From contig NZ_JQGC01000013.1 of NCBI RefSeq assembly GCF_000743575.1, positions 1-64,000 on the forward strand: a stretch of DNA of 64,000 nucleotides. Reading direction: 5' to 3'. The notes below the pieces were generated by a model, which saw only the letters and a list, made by a program, of their open reading frames with translations, ran no database searches and had not been told where the DNA came from. Source of the stretch: Devosia riboflavina (lineage in GTDB: Bacteria > Pseudomonadota > Alphaproteobacteria > Rhizobiales > Devosiaceae). The position numbers and the translations under genes were made by a program. Of the stretch, positions 1 through 8,164 are shown piece by piece. Within the stretch, counting starts at the first letter, position 1, and each line of letters opens with the position of its first letter.

Positions 1-855
1 GGCCGCGCCGGCGCCATCGGCCTCGTGCTGCGCGGCGCCGATGAGCTTGGGCCCCATATGTCCGAATTCCTCTCCGGCCTTGGCGGCCGCATGGCGACGC
101 AGGATATCGACATCGTCGTCACCACGGTCGCCTCGCATCAGGAAGAGCTCGCCGCCTATCGCCGCCTTGCCGCCAGCCAGCGCGTCGACGCCATGATTCT
201 GCATTCGCCCACCCTCAAGGACGAGCGGGCCGAACTCTTGCTGGATTTGAAAATCCCCTTCGTCCTGCATGGCCGCACCAATGTCACCCGGCCCGTCGCC
301 TGGCTGGACATCGACAATACCGGCGCCCTCGAGCGCGCCACCAGCCACCTGCTCGATCTCGGCCACCGCCGCATCGCACTCTTGAACGGCATCAAGGGCC
401 GCACCTTCGCCGAGCACCGCGAACTGGGCTACATGGCCGCCCTCTCTGCCCGCGGCGTGCCCTTCGATCCCGCACTGATGGGCAATTCGGCCTTCACCGA
501 CGAAGTCGCCTTCCGCCTGGCCCAGTCCATGCTCGAACTCCGCCCCCGCCCCACGGCCTTCCTCGCCGGCTCGATGATGACGGCCCTCGGCGTCTTCCGC
601 GCCATCCGCCAGGCCGGCATGCAATTGGGCACCGACGTCTCCATGATCGCCCACGACGACGTCTTCCCCTATCTCAACGCCGACAACATGTACCCCACCA
701 TGTCGACGACCCGCTCCTCCATCCGCCAGGCCGGCGAACGCATGGCCGAACTCCTATTGCAAATGCTCGGCGGCAAGCTGGTCGCCGACATCCACGAACT
801 CTGGCCCGTAGAACTGGTCCTGCGCGAAAGCTCCGGCCCCGCGCCGCTGTTCTAG
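1..855 (+). CDS. LacI-family transcriptional regulator, 3' part
   Basis: The frame is open from the first base of the window, so the N-terminal helix-turn-helix is missing and only the periplasmic-binding-protein-like effector domain is seen (284 residues). Typical family features are the opening GAIGLVL strand, the TSHLLDLGHRRIALLNG segment and the SMIAHDD core near the C-terminus. It probably binds a sugar-type ligand and represses a neighbouring operon outside the window. Its target cannot be read from this fragment, and the gene to its right points the other way. Confidence 0.88.
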   Translation, partial: GRAGAIGLVLRGADELGPHMSEFLSGLGGRMATQDIDIVVTTVASHQEELAAYRRLAASQRVDAMILHSPTLKDERAELLLDLKIPFVLHGRTNVTRPVAWLDIDNTGALERATSHLLDLGHRRIALLNGIKGRTFAEHRELGYMAALSARGVPFDPALMGNSAFTDEVAFRLAQSMLELRPRPTAFLAGSMMTALGVFRAIRQAGMQLGTDVSMIAHDDVFPYLNADNMYPTMSTTRSSIRQAGERMAELLLQMLGGKLVADIHELWPVELVLRESSGPAPLF

Positions 856-860
856 GTCGC

Positions 861-922
861 ACCTCTTGACCTCTCCCGCCTGCGGGAGAGGGGGACCACG
901 CACAGCGTGGTGGAGAGGGGAG
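861..922. repeat. Palindromic intergenic repeat, possible terminator
   Basis: Two adjacent hairpins follow the LacI stop codon: CCTCTCCCGC (870-879) pairs with GCGGGAGAGG (882-891), then ACCACG pairs with CGTGGT around 895-911. No run of T follows, so this looks more like a dispersed palindromic element between convergent genes than a classic intrinsic terminator. Confidence 0.6.
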
Positions 923-963
923 CAACACGCACCGGAGCCAAGCTTGCCCCCTGAATCAAACTT

Positions 964-1695
964 TCACGCTCCGAGCCTAAACCCTTTCATCCGCTCATAA
1001 AACGGCCGCGCTTCATCCGCGATCTCAGCAAGCCATCCCGGCAGCGGCCCGATCTCGTCCGGCGGCGAAAATCCGCTGCTGTTGTAGACCGCATTGTACC
1101 AGTGCGGCCCCCAGACCCCATCCTGCGCGTGCGCCCCCCCGGGCCAATGCAGCATCGCCGGGTCCCAACTGAGCTCCACCGCCGCACAAAGCGCCGACAG
1201 CGTCCCCTCCGGATTCCGCCGGATATCATCACTGTCCACGACCACCGGCGCCGTGCCTGTCCGCTGCGCCACGCGGTCGAACAGCATGGCCTGCCCCTCA
1301 AACCCGATATCGGCCAGCGTCACGCTTTCCCGTTTCTGCGCATAGGAGGCCAGGACCCGCTCCGGCGAGCGCAGCAGGAACACATTGGTGACCTCATCCA
1401 TCCAGTCGAGCGGAAAGCCCTCAACCATATGGTGGCTCATATGCTTCTGATACCAGACGTTCTTCCCGCCCGGCACCGGCCCCATGATCTGCCGCACCAC
1501 TTCATCCGCATCCTGCGGCTGCGACGCCATTACCGCCTCGCGCATCGGGTGATCCAGCCCCGTCGCCTTGAGATAAGCGGCATAAAACGGCTCGTCGCTG
1601 ACGAAACAATCCGCCCGCGAGGAAAAGCTGCGCATCATCGCCGTGGAGAGGTTCCGCGGCCCCGACCACATGGCGATCCGCCTCACTTCGCTCAT
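964..1695 (-). CDS. Sulfotransferase-like protein
   Basis: This 243-residue protein starts with the motif MWSGPRNLSTAMMRSF, which resembles the 5'-phosphosulfate-binding loop of P-loop sulfotransferases. The later 'RSPERVLASYAQKR' segment resembles the 3'-phosphate-binding region. Its start overlaps the stop of the upstream aminotransferase by four bases, so the two are translationally coupled and probably act in one pathway. Proteins of this type are often annotated next to branched-chain aminotransferase-like genes, but the acceptor substrate is unknown. Sulfotransferase activity is inferred from the fold only. Confidence 0.75.
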   Translation of the reverse strand: MSEVRRIAMWSGPRNLSTAMMRSFSSRADCFVSDEPFYAAYLKATGLDHPMREAVMASQPQDADEVVRQIMGPVPGGKNVWYQKHMSHHMVEGFPLDWMDEVTNVFLLRSPERVLASYAQKRESVTLADIGFEGQAMLFDRVAQRTGTAPVVVDSDDIRRNPEGTLSALCAAVELSWDPAMLHWPGGAHAQDGVWGPHWYNAVYNSSGFSPPDEIGPLPGWLAEIADEARPFYERMKGFRLGA

Positions 1696-2621
1696 GGCCT
1701 AAAAGTCTCCGCCTCGATCAGCTCGCGATAGAGCCCGGCCAACCGCGCCGTCATTTCCCCCGGGATCGGTCCGGGCCCCTTGAGCGGATGCCCCATCCGG
1801 CGTCCATCGACCTCACGCACGGAAGTCAGCCCCGCAAAGGTGCCCGTGACAAAAGCCTCATCCGCCCCATAGACATCAGTGAGCGAAAAATTCTTTTGCC
1901 GCACAGTGATCCCCGCCGCCTCGGCAACCCGAATGATATTCCCCCGCGTAATCCCGCCGAGACAGTAGTCGCCGGTCGAGGTCCACACCTCACCCCGCCG
2001 CACGATGAAGAAATGCGTCGAATTGCACGTCGCGACGAACCCCTGCGGGTCCAGCATCAGCGCCTCATCAGCACCAGCCTTGGCCGCCTGGATACACGCC
2101 TGAATGCAATTGAGTTTCGAGTGCGAATTGAGCTTCTGATCCTGCATGTCCGGCGCCGTGCGACGGATCGTCGACGTGAACAGCGAAATTCCGTCGGGCT
2201 TTGGCGACGGCGCCTTGTATTCGGGAATGATGACAATGGTCGCATCGCCAATCGTCACCCGCGGATCCTGATACGGCGTCGCCTTGATCCCGCGCGTCAC
2301 CATCAGGCGGATGTGCACGCCGTCGGTCATGCCATTGGCCGCCAGACAATCGAAAATCCGCTTCACCAGCACGTCCGGTGTCAACCCAACGGAAAAATCG
2401 AGCGTCTTCGCACCCTCATAAAGCCGCTCCAGATGTGCCCAGAGAAACGGAATGCCACCCTCGTGCAGCCGCAACCCTTCCCACACGCCATCGCCTAAGA
2501 CGAACCCTGAATCGAAGACCGACACCACCGCCTTGTCGCGCGGCATCAGCTGGTCATTGACGGCAATAAGAATGGAAGCATTGCGCGGATCGTCCGCATA
2601 GGCATGGACGCCATAGGCCAT
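1692..2621 (-). CDS. Class-IV aminotransferase, branched-chain/D-amino-acid type
   Basis: This is a fold-type IV PLP aminotransferase of 309 residues. It shows the N-terminal FDSGFVLGDGVWEGLR strand, the segment around SKLNCIQACIQAA that carries the PLP lysine, the GADEALMLD strand and the CLGGITRGNI phosphate-binding loop. I chose the ATG at 2621 (MAYGVHAYAD) because an AAGAGAAAG purine stretch lies upstream; a start 13 codons earlier is open but adds a basic stretch unlike the family. Substrate (branched-chain amino acids, D-alanine or another) cannot be decided. It is the first gene of a two-gene unit with the sulfotransferase-like gene. Confidence 0.85.
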   Translation of the reverse strand: MAYGVHAYADDPRNASILIAVNDQLMPRDKAVVSVFDSGFVLGDGVWEGLRLHEGGIPFLWAHLERLYEGAKTLDFSVGLTPDVLVKRIFDCLAANGMTDGVHIRLMVTRGIKATPYQDPRVTIGDATIVIIPEYKAPSPKPDGISLFTSTIRRTAPDMQDQKLNSHSKLNCIQACIQAAKAGADEALMLDPQGFVATCNSTHFFIVRRGEVWTSTGDYCLGGITRGNIIRVAEAAGITVRQKNFSLTDVYGADEAFVTGTFAGLTSVREVDGRRMGHPLKGPGPIPGEMTARLAGLYRELIEAETFRP

Positions 2622-2830
2622 GAGGGTAGGCTTTCTCTTGATTAGACGCGGCGAAACCATCTCCTCTCACCGCCGCAAAGTCGAGGCCCACAGAAATTTT
2701 TGACCATCTGGACGAAACTGTCACAATTGGGCAATCTCCCTCCGCGGCTGGGAGGACGCGAGCAGATGGGCAAATAGGCGCAATATACTGAGGTTGCGGC
2801 AAGTAACGCCCGCTCGCGGGCGACTCCGAG

Positions 2831-2859
2831 CCGTCATTCAACTGTCATTGCACTGTCAT
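2831..2859 (+). promoter_or_regulatory. Candidate Pho box (PhoB-binding direct repeats)
   Basis: Three heptamers lie exactly 11 bp apart: CCGTCAT (2831), CTGTCAT (2842) and CTGTCAT (2853). CTGTCAT-N4-CTGTCAT is the known PhoB recognition pattern. The site lies 83 bp before the ATG of the ABC binding-protein gene, in the right orientation. The remainder of the 320-bp divergent region (2622-2941) shows no gene; an isolated CTGTCAC occurs at 2718. A clear -10 is not obvious. Confidence 0.72.
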
Positions 2860-2941
2860 GTCGCCCCTCTACTCCCTCGCCCGTTCGCAGCGGCTATCCC
2901 CCTCGGGAAAGCCCGCGACTGCTCATTCAGGGAGACAAAGA

Positions 2942-4051
2942 ATGACGTTCAAGTCTGCGCTGACCACCTCGGTTTCGCTTCTCACCGTGCTCAGCTTCGC
3001 GGCTCCGACTTTCGCCCAGACCGATCTGGCAGCGCTTTACGAAGCCGCCAAGACCGAAGGCCAGCTTACCGTGATCGCCCTGCCCCATTCCTGGTGCAAC
3101 TATGGCGGCGTGATCGAAGGTTTCAAGGCTGCCTATCCGGGCATCACCGTCAATGAACTGAACCCCGACGCCGGTTCGGCCGACGAGCTCGAAGCCGTCC
3201 GTGCCAACAAGGGCAATACCGGCCCGCAGGCTCCGGACGTTCTCGATATCGGTCTCGCCTTTGGCCCGCAGGCCAAGGACGAAGGCCTGTTGCAGGCTTA
3301 CAAGGTCTCGACCTGGGACGAAATCCCGGACGACGCCAAGGACGCTGACGGCTTCTGGTACGGCGACTACTACGGCGTGCTGGCTTTCGGCATCAACAAG
3401 GACATCATCACCGGCGACAACCCGGCTTCCTGGGCTGACCTGAACAAGGACGAGTTCGCCAACTCCGTCGCTCTGGCTGGCGATCCGCGTACCGCCAACA
3501 ACGCCATCATGTCCGTGTTCGCCGCTGGTCTCTCGACCGGTGCCGCTCAGGACGCCGCTGCCCAGGCTGGCCTCGACTACTTCAAGGCTCTCAACGACAA
3601 GGGCAATTTCGTCCCCGTCGACGCTGAAGCCGCTGCCATCGCCCAGGGCACGACCCCGATCGCCATCAACTGGGACTACAACCTGCTCGCCGCTCGCGAC
3701 AACCTCAACGGCAACCCGCCGATCGAAGTCGTCGTTCCGTCCGACGGCGTTGTGGCTGGCGTCTACGTCCAGGCTATCTCGGCCTTCGCACCCCACCCGA
3801 ACGCTGCCAAGCTCTGGATGGAATACCTCTATTCCGACGAAGGTCAGCTCGGCTGGCTCGCTGGCTACTGCCACCCGATCCGCTTCAACGCCCTCGCCGA
3901 AGCCGGCAAGCTCCCGGCCGACCTGATGGCCAAGCTCCCGGCCGCCGAGAACTATGCCAAGGCCGTGTTCCCCTCGATCGAAGAGCAGAACGCCAACAAG
4001 GCCACCATCACCGGCGGCTGGGACTCCACCGTCGGCGCTTCGGTTCAGTAA
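2942..4051 (+). CDS. ABC transporter substrate-binding protein, PotD/phosphonate-like class
   Basis: This is a periplasmic solute-binding protein of 369 residues. A signal peptide ends near residue 24 (AAPTFAQ), followed by an extracellular-solute-binding family-1 fold (VLDIGLAFG, YGVLAFGINKD, TPIAINWDYN). The ATG at 2942 is chosen because GGGAGA lies seven bases upstream; the frame runs further upstream but would spoil the signal peptide. It is the first gene of an importer operon with two permeases and an ATPase. The Pho box in front suggests a phosphorus-containing ligand such as aminoethylphosphonate or an organophosphate, but the family also includes polyamine and iron binders. Confidence 0.85.
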   Translation: MTFKSALTTSVSLLTVLSFAAPTFAQTDLAALYEAAKTEGQLTVIALPHSWCNYGGVIEGFKAAYPGITVNELNPDAGSADELEAVRANKGNTGPQAPDVLDIGLAFGPQAKDEGLLQAYKVSTWDEIPDDAKDADGFWYGDYYGVLAFGINKDIITGDNPASWADLNKDEFANSVALAGDPRTANNAIMSVFAAGLSTGAAQDAAAQAGLDYFKALNDKGNFVPVDAEAAAIAQGTTPIAINWDYNLLAARDNLNGNPPIEVVVPSDGVVAGVYVQAISAFAPHPNAAKLWMEYLYSDEGQLGWLAGYCHPIRFNALAEAGKLPADLMAKLPAAENYAKAVFPSIEEQNANKATITGGWDSTVGASVQ

Positions 4052-4059
4052 CCAAATCA

Positions 4060-4083
4060 GACCCCCGGGTTCGCCCGGGGGTC
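4060..4083 (+). terminator. Intra-operon hairpin after binding-protein gene
   Basis: GACCCCCGGG pairs perfectly with CCCGGGGGTC across a TTCG tetraloop, nine bases after the binding-protein stop codon. There is no T tract, so it is more likely a 3'-end stabilising or partial-attenuation structure that raises the amount of binding protein over permease. Confidence 0.65.
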
Positions 4084-4091
4084 ACCCCAGT

Positions 4092-4186
4092 AGACCTCAT
4101 CCTGAGCCTGTCGAAGGACGAGGTCGTGGCGTTATGACCGCCACACTGCCACGACCTCGTGGTTCGACAGGCTCACCATGAGGTCT
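4092..4186. repeat. Dispersed palindromic repeat, family A
   Basis: A long imperfect inverted repeat. The left arm runs from AGACCTCATCCTGAGCCTG to GACGAGGTCGTGGC; the right arm from GCCACGACCTCGTGG to CTCACCATGAGGTCT. Closely matching copies lie at 42836-42929 and, diverged, at 57163-57289. It sits inside the ABC operon and ends ten bases before the first permease start. Confidence 0.85.
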
Positions 4187-4195
4187 ACTCTCATA

Positions 4196-5068
4196 ATGAC
4201 CGACACAGCAGCCAAACCCCACCGCCGCATCCCCTGGGACAGCCTCGCGGTTCTCCCCTTCGTCATCTTCGCGGTAATGTTCCTCTTCCTGCCCACCCTC
4301 TCGCTGATGGGCGCCGCCTTCACCGACCGTACCGGCAATTTCACCTTCGAGAACATCGCCGGCCTCTTCACCGACCAGATCCTGGCTGCCTACTGGATTT
4401 CGATCCGGATTTCTGGCGCCTCCGCCATTCTCGGCGCCCTGATCGGCCTGGCGCTCACGCTCGCCATTATCCGCGGAAAACTGCCACAGGGCCTGCGCTC
4501 CGCCGTCATGACCTTTTCGGGCGTCGCCTCCAATTTCGCCGGCGTCCCCCTCGCCTTCGCCTTCATCGCGACCCTCGGGCGCCTCGGCCTCGTTACCATC
4601 ATCCTCAAAACCGTTTTCGGTTTTGACATGTACCGCTCGGGCTTCAACCTCTTCTCCTTCTGGGGCCTGACGCTCACCTATCTCTACTTCCAGATTCCCT
4701 TGATGGTCCTAACCATCGCCCCGGCGATCGACGGCCTCAAGAAAGAGTGGAACGAAGCCGCCCAGACCCTTGGCGCCAATACCTCGCAGTTCTGGCGCTA
4801 TATCGGCTTCCCCATCCTCTGGCCCTCCGTCCTCGGCACCCTGTCGCTGCTCTTCGCCAACGCCTTCGGCGCCATCGCCACCGCCTGGGCGCTGACCGGC
4901 TCGAACCTCAACATCGTGACCGTGCTGCTCTACAACCAGATCCGCGGCGATGCCCTGCAGAACCCGGGCCTCGGCGCCGCGCTTGCTCTTGGCATGATCG
5001 TCATCACCTCGCTCGCCAACGTCATTTACCTGATCGTTGCGGCTCGCGCTGAAAGGTGGATGAAATGA
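4196..5068 (+). CDS. ABC transporter permease, PotB-type
   Basis: This 290-residue inner-membrane permease has about six hydrophobic segments and a typical coupling-helix region (EWNEAAQTLGANTSQFWRYIGFP). The ATG at 4196 (MTDTAAKPHRR) is preferred; an ATG at 4178 lies inside the palindromic repeat. The only Shine-Dalgarno-like stretch before 4196 is GAGG at 4180-4183, contributed by the right arm of the repeat. It forms the membrane channel with the following permease, with which it overlaps by four bases. Confidence 0.86.
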   Translation: MTDTAAKPHRRIPWDSLAVLPFVIFAVMFLFLPTLSLMGAAFTDRTGNFTFENIAGLFTDQILAAYWISIRISGASAILGALIGLALTLAIIRGKLPQGLRSAVMTFSGVASNFAGVPLAFAFIATLGRLGLVTIILKTVFGFDMYRSGFNLFSFWGLTLTYLYFQIPLMVLTIAPAIDGLKKEWNEAAQTLGANTSQFWRYIGFPILWPSVLGTLSLLFANAFGAIATAWALTGSNLNIVTVLLYNQIRGDALQNPGLGAALALGMIVITSLANVIYLIVAARAERWMK

Positions 5069-5856
5069 AATCGCAAAAATTCTGGGCCTGGCTGGTCTTC
5101 ATCCTCGGCGGCGCCTATTTCATCGTCCCGCTCGCCGCCACTTTCGAATTCTCCCTGCGCATGCGCCGCGGCGAATATTCGTTCGACGCCTATGCCTCGG
5201 TCTTCGCCGATCCCTACTTTGCCTCGAGCTTCACCTACTCGGTGATCGTCGGCCTCTTCACCATCGTCGTCGGCATCCTCGTCGTCGTTCCGGCGGTCTA
5301 TTTCGTCCGCCTGCGCATGCCCTGGCTCAGGCCATTCATGGAATTCGTCACCCTCCTGCCGCTGGTCATCCCCGCGCTGGTGCTCGTCTATGGCTATATC
5401 CGCCTCTACGGCTCCTCGTCGTTGATCCCCTTCACCGGCTCCGTCCTCGGCACCGACATCCTCCTCACCTGCGCCTATGTCACCCTGGCCCTGCCCTACA
5501 TGTACCGGGCCGTGGACAACGGCATGCGCACCATCGACATCGGCACCCTCACCGAAGCCGCCCAGATCGCCGGCGCCAATCAGCTCCAGATCATCGGCCA
5601 GATCATCCTGCCGAACATTCTCATCGCCATCCTCTCCGGCGCCTTCCTGACCTTCGCCATCGTCATCGGCGAGTTCACCATTGCGAGCCTGCTCAACCGG
5701 CCGGCCTTCGGCCCCTACCTCGTCGGCATCGGCACCAACCGTGCCTATGAGCCCGCCGCGCTCGCCATCATCTCCTTCATCATCACCTGGGGCGCCATGG
5801 GCATGATCAACGTGCTCGGCCGCTTCGCCCCCCGCACTTCCGCCAGGACCGATTGA
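5065..5856 (+). CDS. ABC transporter permease, PotC-type
   Basis: This is the second permease, 263 residues, with six predicted hydrophobic segments and the coupling motif EAAQIAGANQLQIIGQIILP. The ATG at 5065 overlaps the previous stop (ATGA) and has AAAGG eight bases upstream; a GTG at 5056 is also open. With the upstream permease it forms the heterodimeric transmembrane part of the importer. Confidence 0.86.
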   Translation: MKSQKFWAWLVFILGGAYFIVPLAATFEFSLRMRRGEYSFDAYASVFADPYFASSFTYSVIVGLFTIVVGILVVVPAVYFVRLRMPWLRPFMEFVTLLPLVIPALVLVYGYIRLYGSSSLIPFTGSVLGTDILLTCAYVTLALPYMYRAVDNGMRTIDIGTLTEAAQIAGANQLQIIGQIILPNILIAILSGAFLTFAIVIGEFTIASLLNRPAFGPYLVGIGTNRAYEPAALAIISFIITWGAMGMINVLGRFAPRTSARTD

Positions 5857-5858
5857 CC

Positions 5859-6842
5859 ATGGCCGCCTTCCTCGAAGTTTCGAACCTCGTCAAATCCTTC
5901 GGCACCAATACGGTCGTGAAGGGCGTCAACTTCGCTTTCGAAAAGGGAGAATTCATCTCGCTCCTCGGCCCCTCGGGCTGTGGCAAGACCACGATCCTCA
6001 GAATGATCGCCGGTTTCGAGCGCCCCACCTCAGGCTCAATCCGCGTCGATGGCGAAGACCTCACGCACCTGAAACCCAACCAGCGCAAGCTCGGCATGGT
6101 CTTCCAGGCCTATGCCCTCTTCCCCAATCTCACCGTCGGCGACAACATCGCCTTCGGCCTCAAGATCGCCGGCATGCCCGCTGAACAGCGCCGCGCCCGC
6201 GTCGAGGAAATGCTCAAACTCATCGGCCTCCCCGGCTTTGAAAAGCGTTTCCCCTATGAAATGTCCGGCGGCCAGCAGCAGCGCGTCGCCCTCGCCCGCG
6301 CCATCGCCCCAAAACCGCGCCTCCTTCTCCTCGACGAACCCCTCTCCGCCCTCGACGCCAAAATCCGCGTCTCCCTCCGCGAAGAAATCCGCGCCATCCA
6401 GCAGGACCTCGGCATCACCACCGTCTTCGTCACCCACGATCAGGAAGAGGCCATGTCCATTTCCGATCGCATCGTGGTCATGAACGCGGGCAATCTCGAC
6501 CAGATGGGCTCCCCCCACGAGATCTATAACCGCCCCTCGACCCGCTTCGTCGCGACCTTCGTCGGCCAGCTCAACACGCTTCCCGAAGCAACCTTCGGCC
6601 CCAGCCGCGCCATCCGCCCGGAACTGATCTCGCTCGCCCCGCGCCCCGAAACCGACACGACCCTCACCGGCACCATTTCCGATGTCGGCTTCCTCGGCTC
6701 CGTCGTCCGCCTCCGCGTCGACGTCGCCGGCACCCCGATCAACATCGACACCTTCAACATCAACACCGCCACCCCACCCCAGCGCGGCGACACCGTCACG
6801 CTGCACCTGGCCGCCAAAGATGTGCTGACGCTAGGGGCGTAG
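5859..6842 (+). CDS. ABC transporter ATP-binding protein, PotA-type
   Basis: This is the importer ATPase of 327 residues. Walker A is GPSGCGKTT, the signature is MSGGQQQRVALARA, Walker B is LLLLDEPLSALDAK and the switch histidine is in FVTHDQEE. After about residue 235 comes a TOBE-type regulatory domain (AIRPELISLAPR onward). The ATG at 5859 is preferred over an in-frame TTG at 5853; AGGA lies about ten bases upstream. It is the last gene of the four-gene operon that starts at 2942. Confidence 0.88.
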   Translation: MAAFLEVSNLVKSFGTNTVVKGVNFAFEKGEFISLLGPSGCGKTTILRMIAGFERPTSGSIRVDGEDLTHLKPNQRKLGMVFQAYALFPNLTVGDNIAFGLKIAGMPAEQRRARVEEMLKLIGLPGFEKRFPYEMSGGQQQRVALARAIAPKPRLLLLDEPLSALDAKIRVSLREEIRAIQQDLGITTVFVTHDQEEAMSISDRIVVMNAGNLDQMGSPHEIYNRPSTRFVATFVGQLNTLPEATFGPSRAIRPELISLAPRPETDTTLTGTISDVGFLGSVVRLRVDVAGTPINIDTFNINTATPPQRGDTVTLHLAAKDVLTLGA

Positions 6843-6874
6843 CTGCACGACCCACGCGGCGCCCCAACCACCAA

Positions 6875-6968
6875 ACCTCATCCTCGGGCTCGACCCGAGG
6901 ACCCTTCACTTGGCGGTGCCACAACAAGTACGGAGCCCTCGGGTCGAGCCCGAGGGCGACGACCTCGG
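6875..6968. repeat. Palindromic intergenic repeat
   Basis: Two palindromes in inverse order: CCTCGGGCTCGACCCGAGG (6882-6900), and a related CCTCGGGTCGAGCCCGAGG core (about 6938-6956). The arrangement resembles the other long palindromic repeats of this window. It follows the importer operon and may help end its transcript. Confidence 0.75.
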
Positions 6969-7061
6969 AAGAACGCGCCCGCGTCGCCACCTCCCCAAAT
7001 ACCCTTTGACCAGCCCCCCGCCCCGGCCCATTCTCCCGCCAACACAACGGGGAATCGCGCC

Positions 7062-7895
7062 ATGGACAACACCTTCGTCACCACCGAATGGCTCGCCGCC
7101 CACCTGAGCGATCTCAATCTCGTCGTGGTCGACGCGAGCTGGCACCTCCCCAACGCGTCCCGCAACGCCCAGGCCGAATATCTTGCCGGTCACATTCCCG
7201 GCGCCGTCTTCTTCGATATCGACGGCATTGCCGACACGACGACCAACCTGCCCCACATGCTGCCCTCCCCGGCCGATTTCGCCCACATGGTCGGCGCCCT
7301 CGGCATCGGCAGCGACATGACCGTGGTCATCTATGACGAACTCGGCCTCTTCAGCGCCCCCCGCGTCTGGTGGACCTTCAGAACCTTCGGCGCCGAAAAG
7401 GTGCACATTCTCTCCGGCGGCGGCCCAAAGTGGCGCGCCGAACGCCGCCCCCTCGAAGCCGGCCTCGTCACCAAGCGCGCCGCCAACTTCGACGTCAAAT
7501 TCCACCCCAGCAGCGTCGCCGATTTCGACCTCGTCCGCGCCCGCAGCCAGGACGAAGCCGCGCAAATCCTCGACGCTCGCCCGGCCCAGCGTTTCCACGC
7601 CGAAGTCCCCGAACCCCGCCCCGGCCTCCGCGCCGGTCATATCCCCAATAGCCGCAATATCCCGGTGAGCCTGCTTTCCGAAAACGGCGTCCTCAAATCC
7701 CCCGAAGCATTGGCCGCCATCTTCGCCGAGCGCGGCGTGGACCTTTCAAAGCCCATCATCACCTCCTGCGGCTCCGGCGTCACCGCCTCGACCCTCGCCC
7801 TCGCGCTCGACCAGGTCGGCGCCAGGACCGTCGCCGTCTATGACGGCTCCTGGTCCGAATGGGGCGCAAGGCCGGATGCCGAAGTCGAGAGCTGA
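7062..7895 (+). CDS. sseA: 3-mercaptopyruvate/thiosulfate sulfurtransferase
   Basis: This cytoplasmic sulfurtransferase has two rhodanese domains in 277 residues. The N-terminal domain includes HIPGAVFFDID and the C-terminal one RAGHIPNSRNIP. The catalytic loop is CGSGVTA, the form typical of mercaptopyruvate sulfurtransferases (known for the family). The start at 7062 is the first ATG with a GGGGAA stretch upstream. It stands alone between two repeat-bearing gaps. Confidence 0.9.
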   Translation: MDNTFVTTEWLAAHLSDLNLVVVDASWHLPNASRNAQAEYLAGHIPGAVFFDIDGIADTTTNLPHMLPSPADFAHMVGALGIGSDMTVVIYDELGLFSAPRVWWTFRTFGAEKVHILSGGGPKWRAERRPLEAGLVTKRAANFDVKFHPSSVADFDLVRARSQDEAAQILDARPAQRFHAEVPEPRPGLRAGHIPNSRNIPVSLLSENGVLKSPEALAAIFAERGVDLSKPIITSCGSGVTASTLALALDQVGARTVAVYDGSWSEWGARPDAEVES

Positions 7896-7934
7896 TCCCC
7901 AGCGGATCGACAGAGCCGCATATTCCTTTTCGAT

Positions 7935-8005
7935 CGTCATTGCCCGGCTTGTCCGGGCAATCCATCTCGCCCCGGCATGGACCGCCCGGACAAGTCGGGC
8001 GGTTA
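7935..8005. repeat. Palindromic intergenic repeat
   Basis: Arms TTGCCCGGCTTGTCCGGGCA (from 7940) and ACCGCCCGGACAAGTCGGGC (from 7981) are each palindromic and complementary to each other over CCCGGACAAG. The rest of the 269-bp gap (7896-8164) shows no gene. Confidence 0.75.
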
Positions 8006-8164
8006 CGCGGAGGCGGGAATCCCGTCTCAAGACCAAAGCTGTCTCGTCCTGCGGGTCCCACTCCCTCACATTCCCGCAATCTTACCAGATTTTAATGTAG
8101 CCAAACGGCGCAAGCTGTTACGCTCACTTCGATTTTGCGCGCCCCCCGCATTTGAGGTTTTCTT

